A DNA stretch of 64,000 nt from Rhizophagus irregularis (GCF_026210795.1 NC_089449.1:1116001-1180000), one strand, 5' to 3'; shown: positions 50,193-62,110, numbered from the stretch's first letter. The notes: generated by a model from the letters alone, not told the origin. Made by a program: numbers and translations.

Positions 50193-51390
50193 ATAAAACT
50201 TTGAGTAAATAGAGAATTTATTTGAATGATGAATAATGCAGACAGTGATACCATTCTGAAAAAGAAAGCATAATAGACTAAATATCCTATTAGCCCACTC
50301 ACAGGATTTTTTTCTCAGCAGTATGAAGGGTAGTTAGGCTATAAGTATATACTTAATTCAATGTAGTTATTTCAGTATCACATAAAGTCTTTATTTGAAT
50401 ATTAGAATAGCTAACCATATAAGAATAGAGCTTTATTTTAATCTGACAGCACATATACTTTTGAGGTACCTATTATAAAGGTACCATACTGTATTAAAAT
50501 TATAAAATATAAACAACATAACTTTTTAATGCAAGATTAATAATAGTTATGAACTATTTATTTGTTTTCTATCACTGCATATTTTGTGTAAATATAACTG
50601 ACAACTACTTTATATTATCCAGAATATTAGTTACTTAAATAAATGAAGAAGCTAATATTGAAATAATTAATAGTATAAAAAGTAGTAGTCTATAGCATAG
50701 CGAACATCCCTTATATTGTCACATTATTACCGATCATTCGCTGATCATTTATTAATCATCTTTTCAATATTGTCACATAAAAAAAATACTATCTGGTTAA
50801 TATATAAAGCTGAAATGATGTTTGATTTGACAATTTTGAGGGTAAAATTGATCAATATTAACAGAAATTATATCAATACATGTAAATTTTTATAATTAAT
50901 AAATAAAATGAAAATTCAAATTTTATAATCTTGAGATCCAGTAAATATATTCTAATGAATTATATATTATTAGATTGGTCTCAGTGAGAGGATTCGAATG
51001 GTAGTAAAATCATTACCATCAGATCCATATTGGCGAAGTTATTGCATTTTAAAATTTTGTACTAAATTAAATAGTAATATTATTAGTATTAATAATTGCA
51101 AATATTAATTTGGCCATAACTTTTGTGTTACCTAAAATTATGCTGTGTTACTTCAGCCATTAATTTTAAAGACATTAATCTATAACTCATAAAAATTTCA
51201 AGTTTTGCCCGAATTTCTGTGGCTTTGCCCAAAGCTTCAAAATCTAATTAGGAGATGATCGGCATATATTAATTAATTGAAAAATTTGGCCTAAAACTAA
51301 CTTTAGCATTACATTTTATTTGGCACAAAATTTTTATATTAAACTGTTAATACTTTAAACTATTAAATAAAATAATTTAATGTAATTTTT
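50193..51390. other. Intergenic, AT-rich, one palindromic module
   Basis: No gene. A reverse-orientation copy of the recurrent module lies at about 50971-51050: GATTGGTCTCAGTGAGAGGA, then ATGGTAGTAAAATCATTACC and CATATTGGCGAAGTTATTGC. Confidence 0.5.
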
Positions 51391-51620
51391 TTACACACTA
51401 CCTACAACATCATTGTCATCGACTTCAGCTTGCTCACCCTTGACAGGCGTAGATAACTCTCTCAGCAGGCCCTGGAATCTTTCTTGTTCACGGATAATTC
51501 TTGGGGAGGTTTGTCTTGACAAATTTCTTCTTAATTGGGTTTCATTTTCTTGTATGCTAACATCATCTGCACTATCTGGTTCCTGGGACTTCTTCACCAG
51601 CCATCTTAATTCTCTGGATT
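51391..51620 (-). CDS. Possible terminal exon of an unknown gene
   Basis: After a TTTCTAG acceptor at about 51623 the minus strand is open as KSRELRWLVKKSQEPDSADD, then VSIQENETQLRRNLSRQTSP, and ends QAEVDDNDVVGSV before a stop at 51391. Composition is richer in GC than the surroundings and highly charged, and looks coding. No start or upstream exon could be assigned, so it may be a gene or transposon fragment. Confidence 0.4.
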
Positions 51621-51806
51621 TCTAGAAACAAATAAAAGTTTGATGAGATACCCCTGCTATTTGGTCAGCACCCTAATTGCTCTGCATTAGTATACATGGC
51701 CTCTAAACGATCAAAAATAATAGTATAAAGAATTGATACCAATCACTCACATGGAAGAATATTTGGTTGCATTAAGTGTTTTAACTTTTATTTGTAATAC
51801 ATTGAT

Positions 51807-51814
51807 GCTGGGCG
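51807..51814. repeat. Target duplication GCTGGGCG (left)
   Basis: Perfect 8-bp match to 53183-53190. The word is GC-rich in an AT-rich background, so chance is unlikely. Confidence 0.9.
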
Positions 51815-53182
51815 AGGACCCCGCTTACTTCTAATAGAGGTCTCCGAAAATATAAGGTAAAATTTATATTAAAAAAAAATTTTAGGTCTCTTAATAGATA
51901 AAGGTAAAATTATATATATGACAAATAAAGGTCTCCGGATATGTAAGGTAAAGTTAAAATAGGTTTCCGGTTTTATAAGGTAAAATCAAATATAAGTTTA
52001 CAAATGTTTCGGTAAATAATAAGGTAAAATTGTATATAAAATTTAATATTTACCTTATATATACTAATTTGAAATATTGTACAACAATTATTACAATATT
52101 TGGTAATATACGTTTTATAATTTTTTCTCAAAATAAAAAATTTATTCTCTTCTTTAAAACCATTTTATATTTTTATTTTATTTGCATTAGCACTATCTTT
52201 TTGAAAATTATTACAAAAATTAGCTTTTAAAATATAAAAATTCGTACAGCAATTAGCAACTTCAGAATTTAATTTCAGTACTTTGGTTAAATCAAATCAT
52301 ATTTTACTATCTAAGAAAGTTGTTTAGTAAGGTCGAACTACTTATATTTGAATTTTTATAGCAGTTGGAGTAATATTTATTGAATACGAGCATTTTTTTA
52401 TTTTAATATTAACTTAAAATTTACGTTTTTTGTTTATTAAATTCGGAGCGTAATTTGGGCATTTTAGTCAAATGAAATCACCTTTTTAAGCTTAAGTAAT
52501 ATTGTTCGGCGAGGTCGAAACTACCTGAATATTAATTTTCATAAGAATTAGTTTAATATTTACGGAATACGAGCAATTTTCGCACTTTTAATTTTTTTTT
52601 ATTTTCCCGATCAGTGATTATAGGGCGTAATTTAGGCACTTTGGTCAAATGAAATCACTTTTTCATGCTTAAGTAAAGTTGTTCGGCAAGGTCGAAAATA
52701 TTTAGATAAATATTTTCATAGCAGTTGGATTAATACTTATGGGGTACGAGCATTTTTTCATAATAATACCAATTACGAATTTATTTTTTTTAAAAAAAAA
52801 TTAATTAGATTTTTTTAAAGAAAGTAAGTGAATAATAGTTTCGAAGTAAAGTTAAAGATGTGTGTCTTTAAGATTTTTTTATAGTATTTTTGTAATTCAA
52901 AGTACTTTTTTTACTAATAAAAGTTATTTATCTTTAAAGAATAAGAATTAAACTTAGTAAAAATAAAAAATTTTTAAAATTTATTGTAATGATTATAAAA
53001 TATTTTGTTTATTTAATATTTAAAAAAAATTTAGGTCTCTGAAAATCTAAGGTAAAATTTAATATAATTTTAAAAGGTCACTATATATATATGGTAAAAT
53101 TATGAGATAAGAAAGGTTGGTAAAATTACTAGTAAATCTGAAATTTTGCCCGGAGACCTTTATTAGAAGTAAGCGGGGTCCT
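51815..53182. mobile_element. 1.37-kb non-autonomous element, 8-bp duplication
   Basis: The left AGGACCCCGCTTACTTCTAA and the right, reverse-complemented, give the same sequence, and the repeats extend through TARAGGTCTCCG to about 32 bp with very few mismatches. Both sides are flanked by the 8-bp direct repeat GCTGGGCG. The interior has no transposase. It has repeated AAGGTAAAAT/AGGTCTC words near the ends and two or three copies of a 180-200-bp unit (TTTGGTCAAATGAAATCAC, AAGTTGTTCGGCAAGGTCGA) at about 52280-52760. The 8-bp duplication points to hAT, P, Merlin or similar; the TIR is not diagnostic. Confidence 0.92.
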
Positions 53183-53190
53183 GCTGGGCG
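53183..53190. repeat. Target duplication GCTGGGCG (right)
   Basis: Right-hand partner of 51807-51814. Confidence 0.9.
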
Positions 53191-54340
53191 CCTTCATAAA
53201 TTCAAAGCCAAAAAAGAAAGTATAAATTATTCATCTTTTTCTGAATTACATGAAAAATACGATTAGCTTGTGATCCTGAGTCGTTCATTGAAATGTGTAG
53301 TCACAACCAGAATACTCCTATGTAATGTCTCATCCAAAATTTTTTTCACTGGCACTTACGTGTATATGCAAAACACCTTGGTAAATGTATGCGCTAGAAA
53401 AAAAAAATATAATATGTGTGTTTTTCAGATATTAACTCAGGTGATTGATCCTCACGTCCATTTCAGTAATTCCCGTACATTTATTCTTTCCCATCTCTAT
53501 AATAGAGAACAAAAATAAGGAAGACCTTGAAAAACGATTAATATGTAACCAGCTCAAGAGCGAGAGAACTCTGTGATGAAAATTGTTCTTGGTATATAGC
53601 ATTACAAAAATCCGCATATACTGTAGTTATTCTGGAACATTTTAAAGAGATAGGACTTATTAAAATTTAACGATAAGAGTAGTCAATTACATGCATATAC
53701 ATTGTTAAATACAATACACATCCCACATACTGTACACATGTATAAAATATCTCTAAAAGCTCAATACAAGTATTTTTCAACATCATATATGATTATCTTT
53801 TTCACTAAATTAATAAAATTATGGTACAAGTAATATTCACGATTCAAAATATTTTTTATCATTTCTGCCAGATCGAATTGGAGAATTATCAAGATTACTA
53901 TCTTCATTTGCGTCTTTAATACCGATTTTGTATCTATCTTTATTTGGTATAAATGGATACGCTGGAAGACTTTCAGAAAGTTTTGATGATTCAAACAAAT
54001 TATCATTATGTTCATCTCTCAGCTAAAATATTGTGTTAGAAGTTTCCAATAATCCACACTGTGTACAAGAGACTGGTAAGGTAATGACGAAGTATTACAA
54101 AATAATTATAAGCCATATACAACATACTGTATCTTGAGATCCCAAAGGAGGACAACGAAATCGAAAATATGTTTACAATGTTCTTCATAACAAATTGGTA
54201 CAATTGACTTACATGATCGTTCGTATTGCAAAATACCGCAGGACGGGTTATACATTTGCCATAATTCAATACGATCCTCTATAAAATGCAGGAAGTTAAA
54301 TAAAAAATTATTGAAAAATAAGAAAAAATTTTTTTAAAAA

Positions 54341-54654
54341 TACCGTATATCGCAGGCCATAGTACCCCCTATGCATAGTACCTCCCTTGAAAAATTTCAT
54401 AGAATTGTATAATACCCGAGGGGATATTTTACAATTATCTCGTTATCTAGTGATCAGATTTGAGCCATCTTTCTTTGTTTGATAGCTCTCATTGAGCTCT
54501 TCAAAATAAAAAAAAGATCGTTCAAATTGGACTAGTAGATCGTGAGATATTCGCAAAAAATGGAATTTTTAGGCTTTGTTTAATACCTGGGGTACAGGGT
54601 CAAACCCTGATTTTTGCAAGATACCCAGGGTACTGTGGCCCGCTATATACAGTA
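54341..54654. mobile_element. MITE with TACCGTATATCGC termini
   Basis: The left TACCGTATATCGCAGGCCAT and the right, reverse-complemented, TACTGTATATAGCGGGCCAC form inverted repeats of about 30 bp continuing AGTACCC. Interior palindromes use TACCC/GGGTA words. It lies inside the fragmented minus-strand gene. Terminal TA suggests a TA-target element, and it shares TACCGT and interior words with 18294-18525. Confidence 0.85.
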
Positions 54655-56680
54655 CTTTCCATAGGTGTATAACGAAAAAACTCTTAACTTCGAAAAAGTT
54701 TCAGGAGAACCATCCCGAAACTGCTTACCAATTTCTTCCAACATATAAGAGTTACCAATCGGTAGCTTACAACATCCATCCCAAGTAGAACGAGGAATAT
54801 CTTTATGCCCATATCCTCCACTCATTTTTAAGTGGCCTACTTCCATTAATAATTTTCTTAATTTTACGGTAAAGACACCATTAGATTTTTGCTCATAAGA
54901 GTTGGTACATTTTCGTCGACTTCTACAAGATTTAACTGATGATAAAATGACTTTCCCCTTAAATAAAACTATGTCAGTATACAATATTTATCAAACATCA
55001 AACATCAAGTATCACCCCAAATAAAAGCTACTTACATATGATAATATAAACGATCTTCTAAGCTGACAAGTATTTTTTTTAAGCAAAGATGTATCAGATA
55101 ACCTCTGTAATCAGCCTCTGAAACATCTAGCTGTTGCATAACAGAATCTTCTATAAAAATATATTTATGGAATAAAGATAAAACTTTCGTGAAAAAAAGC
55201 AGTGAATGGATCTTCAGGATCTAATATTGAACACGTTATCTTAATATTTTCCAAAATAAGATCTTCTTCACTAGAATTCTGGCTAGTAATATCTTTCAGG
55301 AGATGAGCTTTTAATTTGTCTCTTTTGAACTTTATTATTTCAAGTTCCAAAGATTTTAATGATTTTATTTTCAAAAGTTCAATAATATCTTTTGGAGGAC
55401 TTGTATACTTGGGCGTTTAGTAAAGCTCTGTATCTCGATATACTCTTCATTACTTAACCTTGCTATCTTGAAACAACTACTGAACCAGATTTTAATGTCC
55501 AACAATTCCAAGAATCATAATTAAAAGACCATTCAAAATAAGGAATCATAATTTCATTAGTTTTTTTAAATACTAATTCTGGGTCAATCTTTATGCCCTC
55601 TTCATAATTCGGCAATCCTCCATAAAAGATAGAGTGCTGATTGAATTCCAAAAATTTAGGTGACTCAATAATAAGGTTATCTGGCCGTCGCAGTGATTAT
55701 TGTAGTGATTGTTGTCATCGTGGTGTAACGGACTCAATTATATTGCCTTTTTAATACTCGTTCTTCTTCAGCATCACTTGCATTTTCCCTTTTCCCTAGG
55801 GTATTTGCATTTCGCAACAGGTCTTGATCTTCTTGATCATAACTTTGCGCACTGAGATCACTCGACTCTTGTACAGCTTCGGAAATAACTTGACCATTCT
55901 TGAGAAGAGAAGAGATAAAAGAAATAAATATATAACTGAGACAAAATACGATTTATGTTGACATAATGATATCAACAAACCTCAACTCCATCCATTATTT
56001 CTCCCCTAAGATCTTATTTCCTTTCAGAGTCATATTCAATGGTTGATGTTATGTTTGTTGCATTGCGCAAATCTTCAATTGCTATTCTGTCTGTACGATG
56101 CTTCTAATAGGATTGTCAGTAAGACTATTATAATGTTTTATTCTCCTAGGTTTAACTCTTCAACTTATCGATGTGTGAAACTCCTTTTTTTCATTCTTTA
56201 GTTCAATTTCATCAATAAAACATTTTATATTGGCTGAAAAGAATGACTTATCATAATTTGTCAGAATTTTCTTCACTTTCTTCTTGGCAAACTCGTGTAC
56301 ATAGCATTTGCCACCTAAACTTTGTAGTAACAAATACATATCATCTTTGAAAGTATTGATTGTATCTGAAAATAATGGTTCAGATTTTGACTCTATGTAT
56401 CGCAGGGCATTAATAATCAACCATTCCTTCTGTGGGTTATGATCAAAGTAATCATTCAGTAGTGATTCAAACTTAATTCTTACATTTACAGAAAGAAACA
56501 CGCACTCATTTAATACGCATAATATATATATTAGATATTTAATTGGCTGATTGTTAAGTCCGGAGTACAAGTATAACTAAATGAACTAATTGTATCACAT
56601 TGCATAGTCATACATAGTCCTTCATTTCGCTCCAGATTAACAAGACGTGTTATTATTCGAAAACTCTTTCACGCGCATTC

Positions 56681-56920
56681 CCTACTGGCGTATGGCCATT
56701 ATTTCCTACGTTAGATGTTTGGTGCTGGTCTGCAGAATTTCTTTGAGCATGCGTGTTCAAGGCATTATCCTGCATGTTAGTGTCCAGGTTTGTGTTGTGT
56801 ATACCTACTGGCATACGGCAATTACTTCCTGTGTCAGATGTTTGGAAGCATTCTGCAGGAATTTCCTTTTGCATGCGTGCTTAAGGCATTACTCTGCATG
56901 ATGTTTTCCAGTATACCGTG
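56681..56920 (-). repeat. 123-bp in-frame tandem duplication (41 aa)
   Basis: CCTACTGGCGTATGGCCATT at 56681 is repeated as CCTACTGGCATACGGCAATT at 56804, a period of 123 bp, i.e. 41 codons. On the minus strand the repeat codes for pieces such as QTSDTGSNCRMPVG and QTSNVGNNGHTPVG. The right-hand copy has one extra C (TTCCTGCAG versus TTCTGCAG) that shifts the frame. Confidence 0.75.
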
Positions 56921-57195
56921 ACTGAAATGCCAACCTTTACAAAAAATCAAAGAAAAGTTACAATATTTTATCTTACAGATCTTTCGTCTCGTGAAATTGA
57001 ATTTATTGCTTGAACAGCCACAGTTAAAAAAATACAAGAAATTCAATACTCAAAGTGTACAAAACTTTATTAATAATTTCAGATTAGTAGCAAATTGGGA
57101 AAATGATAGAGGATTGCATAGAAATATATGATGCTATTAAAGAGGGAGAGAGTACACAGATCTTAGGCCATTTAATGCAAGTCCCAAGCATCAAG

Positions 57196-57632
57196 TTATT
57201 TCTTTGCTCTCTCAGGCATTTTGTAAATTTCTATACTATTTGATTTTTTCCTATTACTAATACTAACTACGAGATTCTCACCACCATACTCTAGAATACC
57301 GAAATAAATTTTCACACCTATATTTACAGAAGTTTTGTCTAAGGCAAAAAAAAAATAATACAAGATAACATTACCAATTTACACTTACCATCACAATTCA
57401 TTTTCGCATAATTCCATTCCGCCTTATATACAAGGAATTGATTGCTTGATTTTTTTTGAGTTATCTCTGGAACGATACTGCGCAAAGTTTCAAGAATTTG
57501 GCACGTGAATATGCTTATGCCAGAAAAATTATTTGATATACTGCGCCAGACTTTTGCTGTGCCGTTGGCGTGATAATGGTCAGTGATTTTCTCGGCAAAG
57601 CTGATATATAACAAAAAGAGCAATATGTCCAT
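57196..57632 (-). CDS. Two-exon gene, 128 aa, possibly secreted, unknown
   Basis: Exon 1 57632-57389 and exon 2 57338-57196 join in phase 1 through a 50-bp GT-AG intron and stay open to TAA. The N-terminus MDILLFLLYISFA followed by EKITDHYH looks like a signal peptide or short anchor, but it is brief. The core reads AKVWRSISNNFSGISIFTCQ, ETLRSIVPEITQKKSSNQF and VKIYFGILEYGGENLVVSIS, with a charged tail ending PERAKK. No family recognised. It lies upstream of the fragmented gene on the same strand and might once have been part of it, although it is complete by itself. Confidence 0.65.
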
Positions 57633-58719
57633 TTTATTTTAGAACATCTATAGAGGCGGAGAAATTGATTAACATCGTGATGTCATGTTTCAAGAAGCTA
57701 GCCGAGCAATAAAACCAATATACCTTACAGAATATACTCGTTTGTTTGATTGGATGATAATATCAATGATGTAAATTATGGTAAGTTTAAATGTTTCACT
57801 TATTTTTTCATTTTTTTATTTGCACAAGGTGGATAAATGGATTCACTAACAGGGACATCACCATTTTATATAATTCACAGGATCGATTTTGTTATACACT
57901 TTTCATATCGGCAGATTTGTTTCTTTTTGCATAATGCTAAATTTTGAATGATTTTCATAATATCCGTCACCCAAAACTGGTTTGTAATGTCATGAAATCA
58001 CCTGATTGAATATCACTTGACTAAATAATAAGTCAAGTAAAAATTTACATTTGCAAAACTTAAATTATTTAACATAAAATAGACATAAAAAAACCCATTT
58101 CATTAACAAAAAACCTATTTCTAACCTGCATAGTATTTTTAATGTGTATTATTAGAAAGTAAGTATGTTTTAATAAAACAAAAAGTAAAATAAAAATTTA
58201 TATAAACACAATAGCTATGAATATTTATAAAAGTATTCTAAGACTCATTTAATATTTAAAAATTTTTTTTTTTATAATAACTTTCATAAAATTGTCCATT
58301 TTTTGCATTTTTCAAAACATATTATTAATTCTTATTTATCTTGCTGTAGACAAAATAGGAACTTTTATATTCAAACAAATTGTAAGCATATGTATTATTG
58401 ATTTTTACACAAAAAAGATTTAGAAGCTATTGTATAAAGTGAGATTCCATAACAGATATTATCAGTATTGCTAAGAATAATATTTATTATATTTTGGCTT
58501 AAAAGAACTATTTATCAAATTTATCAAATTATTGTATTAATAAAACCAAATAAAATTTTTTTAATGTTCGTCTCAGGTCCTACTGCGCCATATGTAATAA
58601 TTTGTATAACAAAAGTACCTTAAAATAAACATGTTAATTAGAGGTGAACAAATTTGCCGATATGTGAGAAAATTACGTTAATATGATTGCATTACAAAAA
58701 TTTGATCAACCGCCTCTCC
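57633..58719. other. AT-rich intergenic, nothing recognised
   Basis: No ORF, repeat or hairpin that stands out. Confidence 0.5.
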
Positions 58720-58727
58720 TTAACTTA

Positions 58728-58904
58728 TATACATGCCACCCAAATTATTTTGGACTGCTGTAATTATAAGTAAAATCCCAAATTCAATTATGGCATCCCA
58801 AATTATTTTGGCACTTTACATAGTAAATTATATATAAACCGAATGAATTATGACATCCCAAATTATAATTATGGCATCCCAAAATAATTTGGGCAGCATG
58901 TATA
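58728..58904. mobile_element. 177-bp MITE, perfect 8-bp duplication TTAACTTA
   Basis: The left TATACATGCCACCCAAATTA and the right, reverse-complemented, TATACATGCTGCCCAAATTA begin 26-bp inverted repeats with two mismatches, ending TTTTGG. TTAACTTA flanks both sides (58720-58727, 58905-58912). Internal copies of GGCATCCCAAATTA and related words make the interior partly self-similar. No ORF. Confidence 0.9.
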
Positions 58905-58912
58905 TTAACTTA

Positions 58913-59494
58913 ATACTATCCATATGTAAGGATCATCAAGAGGCCCTTTTTTAATAATAATATACGTAATAATTTTGAGAATATGCAAAAAAGTTTGAGA
59001 ATAAAAGTCCCTGGATCTTCGCTGGCAATCTTATTGCCCAATAATTTGCTGATCCAGATTTCCTAAATTACCCTGTATATACGCTCAAGCAATAAAAAAT
59101 TAGTATGTACAGTCTAAAAATTATTACAATCGCTACGAGAAAAATAATTGACTACATTTCGCGGATCACTTAGTGGCCTAAATGTTTTTTATTTGCAATA
59201 CATTAAGCTAAAATAAATTACATGATGCGGGACTGACTTTGAGTATATGATGCCATTTTATGATTATACATGATTATTTTTTCGAATGATATTTCTTTAT
59301 TCTAGCTTTTTTTTATTTATACCGTGTCATATAATAATCGTGAAGACTCTTCTCACTTCCAGCCAATAGAAATATGTGATCTACCGGCTAAGATTCCAAT
59401 GACATATACAGCACAATGTATGTGGGTTTGGAAAAAAGAAACAACTAAAAGCTCAGCAAGAATTTTACCAAATGTCTTCTGCACATTTCAGGAT
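58913..59494. other. Intergenic, no feature seen
   Basis: AT-rich sequence without a convincing frame or repeat. Confidence 0.45.
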
Positions 59495-60035
59495 CTATAA
59501 TCCCACACCCATGGTATAACTGAGGTGATTGATCTCACATGACTGGTCTAAGCCACAATCGCGAATTGCTTGAAGTGAAGCAAGTAAGACAATATTCTGT
59601 TCCGTACCATTCTCCATGTAATCCATAATTCCCATATTTTCTATCGCAAATAGGAAATGGTGAGCTCCATGGCTGAGGTGATGCAAAATTATAATTATCA
59701 ATCCCTCTAAAACTATTTTAAAATTTCAAGTATGAGAAGTGCTCTAAAATGGATTTGATAATTAATTCTGGATCAGGTTTGGCTTTGAAGATGATAGGCC
59801 CTTTTTCTTCATATTGCTCAGAAAAAGATAAACTGGATACTTTATTTTCTGACTTCGAATTTATGACTTCTGATATATGTACTTCTGATAATTGCCATGG
59901 CTTATGCCCAGTTTCTTTTTTATATTTTTTGTATAAGCTGGACCGAATCTTATCTGTCAAAATGCTTGGTAACCCACTTAATTTGGCATGCCAATCCAGA
60001 TATTTGGAGGTTAGTATTTTATCAGTCTTGAACAT
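59495..60035 (-). pseudogene. Minus-strand gene fragment(s), unknown family
   Basis: From 60035 the frame gives KYLDWHAKLSGLPSILTDKI, then SSLYKKYKKETGHKPWQLSE and KPDPELIIKSILEHFSYLKF, with a stop at 59718. A further open piece follows at 59701-59495 (SHGAHHFLFAIENMGIMD, SCEINHLSYTMGVGL). The segments resemble the N-terminal parts of Rhizophagus-expanded proteins that, in my memory, end with a CPLC-type zinc motif like that at 62717-63019. No start context or introns could be established. Treated as a partial or broken gene. Confidence 0.45.
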
Positions 60036-60145
60036 ATCTTAATTTTATATGATTGTGAGCTAATTTAAATCACTTTTTTCTTATATAGACCTATTCATTC
60101 GAAAAAAAGATTAAAATTCCCAGATAGATTATTATCCAAAGAGTT

Positions 60146-60153
60146 ATCCAGAC
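60146..60153. repeat. Target duplication ATCCAGAC (left)
   Basis: Perfect match to 62691-62698 on the other side of the nested palindromic element. The match extends by TA if the element's first two bases are counted. Confidence 0.85.
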
Positions 60154-60299
60154 TAGAGTTCCAAATGGGTCAGGTCAAGTCAGGTTAATTGATAAACCTG
60201 ACCTGAAATTTTTTTTCAGGTCAGGTCAGGTCAGGTTATATCAGGTTGTCTGTTTGACCTAACCTGACCTGAAACCTGAAAAATTTCAGGACTATTTTT

Positions 60300-60555
60300 A
60301 TTAAAGTATTGGAAAAAAACGGTACAAAACTTTTTTTTTTTAATATAATATTATGGAAAAAAAAACGTTTTTGCAACGTTTTTTATTAAAATATTGAAAA
60401 AAATATTGCAAAATGTTTTTATTAATATAACATTATGAAAAAAATGTTTTTGCAATGTTATTATTGAAATATCAAAAAAAAAAATGTTACGAAACATTTT
60501 TTTAATATAATATTATAAAAAAAATGTTTTCGCAACGTTTTTTCTCGAAATATTG
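60300..60555. repeat. Tandem hairpin repeat AACGTTTTTGCAACGTTTT
   Basis: About three to four units of roughly 75-85 bp, each with GAAAAAAACGTTTTTGCAAC followed by GTTTTTTATTAAAATATTG and variants. Part of the left arm of the nested element. A shorter AACGTTTTTTAATTGAAATA counterpart lies at 62205-62230. Confidence 0.75.
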
Positions 60556-60874
60556 TGATTCAATATTTTTATATTAAAATCATATAAAAAAGTGAATCCC
60601 AATACTGCAATTCACTTTTTTTATATAGAATTAATATAAAAAAGAGAGTTGCGATATCGCAATTTACTTTTATTATATAAAATCAATATAAAAAAGTGAA
60701 TCGCAATACCACAACTAGAGCTCCGCAACCTGACCTGACAGATCGGGTGACCCGACGGGTTGACCCGAAATATTCAGGTCAGGTCATCAATTTACGACCT
60801 CGACACGGCGGGTCGGGCCGGGCTAGTAGTCGGTACCCGATTCCCGACCCGTTGACCCGACATATATTTGGGTC

Positions 60875-62110
60875 AAATAAATTAAAAACACCGAAACTAA
60901 TAGTTCTGGAGTTTTTACATGTAAAATCAAAAGGAAAAATGCCGGAACTAATGATTCCGGCGTTTTTACATGTAAAATTGAAAAAAACGCCGAAACTAAT
61001 AGTTTCGGCATTTTTACATGTAAAATCAAAATGAAAAATGCCGGAACTAATGATTCCGGCGTTTTTACATGTAAAATTGAAAAAAAAATGCCGAAACTAT
61101 CAGTTTCAGCGTTTTTACATGTAAAATCAATATGAAAAACGCCGGAACTAATGATTCCGGCATTTTTACACGTAAAATTCAAAAAAAACGCCTGAAACTA
61201 ATAGTTTCAGCATTTTTACACGTAAAATCAAAATGAAAAATGCCGTTTTAACTTTAATGATTCTACGTTTTTACCACATAAAATTCAAAAAAATGCCGAA
61301 ACTATCAGTTTCGGCGTTTTTACTATGTAAAATCAGTATGAAAAAGCCGGAATTAATGATTCCGGCGTTTTTATGTAAAATCAAATGAAAAATGCGGAAC
61401 TAATGATTCCGGCGTTTTATGTAAAATCAAAGCGGAAACTATCAGTTTCGGCGTTTTTTATGTAAAATCAATATGAAAAACGCCGGAACTAATGATTCGG
61501 CCGGTTTTTATATAAAATTGAAAAAAAAAATGCCGGAACTATCAGTTTGCTTTTGACATGTAAAATCAATATGAAAAATGCCGGAACTAATGATTCCGGC
61601 ATTTTTACATGTAAAATTAAAAAAAAATGCCTAGTCGCGTTTTAATGAAAATCAATAAGAACGTATCAGTTTAAGGCGTTTTTACATGTAAAATCAATCA
61701 TGAAAAACGCCAGAACTAGCATCGCGTTTTACATGTAAAATCAAATGAAAAATGCCGGAATAATGATTCCGGCGCTTTTACATGTAGAATCAAAAAAAAT
61801 GCCGAAACTATCAGTTTCGGCGTTTTTACATGTAAAATCAATATGAAAAATGCCGGAACTAATGATTCGGCGTTTTACATGTAAAATTGAAAAAAAACGC
61901 CGGAACTATCAGTTTCGGCGTTTTTTTATGTAAAATCAATATGAAAAACGCCGGAACTAATGATTCCGGCGTTTTTACATGTAAAATCAAAATGAAAAAC
62001 GCCGGAACTAATGATTCCGGCATTTTTACATCTAAGATCGAAACAAAAATGCTGAAACAAATAGTTTCGGCGTTTTTATATATAAAAACAAAAGTAAAAT
62101 GCCGGGACCC
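60875..62110. repeat. Palindromic satellite, ~50-bp monomers in A/B dimers
   Basis: Two hairpin monomers alternate: A with CGGAACTAATGATTCCGG and B with CGAAACTATCAGTTTCGG (or AATAGT in place of ATCAGT). They are separated by the palindromic linker TTTTTACATGTAAAAT and an A-rich spacer. Successive A monomers start at 60941, 61040 and 61141, a dimer period of about 100 bp. Roughly two dozen monomers are present; those at 61370-61760 carry small deletions. Each arm keeps pairing despite substitutions. Long ORFs on both strands here (for example 60823-61182) are translations of the repeat, not genes. Confidence 0.9.

Larger units (their letters stand above)
53856..56930 (-). pseudogene. Fragmented multi-exon gene, minus strand
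   Basis: In minus-strand order the pieces are: a 41-aa-repeat region (56930-56660); a block with CYVHEFAKKKVKKILTNYDK at 56570-56160; NGQVISEAVQESSDLSAQSY near 55905; KIDPELVFKKTNEIMIPYFE then WSFNYDSWNCWTLKSGSVVV and a stop at 55463-55651; EIIKFKRDKLKAHLLKDITS (55374-55165); SGGYGHKDIPRSTWDG near 54820; an exon with DRIELWQMYNPSCGILQYER (54278-54213); and LRDEHNDNLFESSKLSES to a stop (54023-53856). The pieces recall one lineage-expanded Rhizophagus family from memory. Stops, incompatible exon phases and the element at 54341-54654 within the locus suggest a decaying gene. Two adjacent genes cannot be excluded. Confidence 0.5.

Noticed and set aside
53432-54269. Several short ORFs in other frames near 53.4-54.3 kb
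   Set aside because: The frame that shows splice signals and charged, coding-like composition is different; these are shadows.
60875-62110. CRISPR array
   Set aside because: Repeats are palindromic and regular, but the spacers are near-identical A-rich linkers, unit length drifts, there are no cas genes and the genome is eukaryotic.
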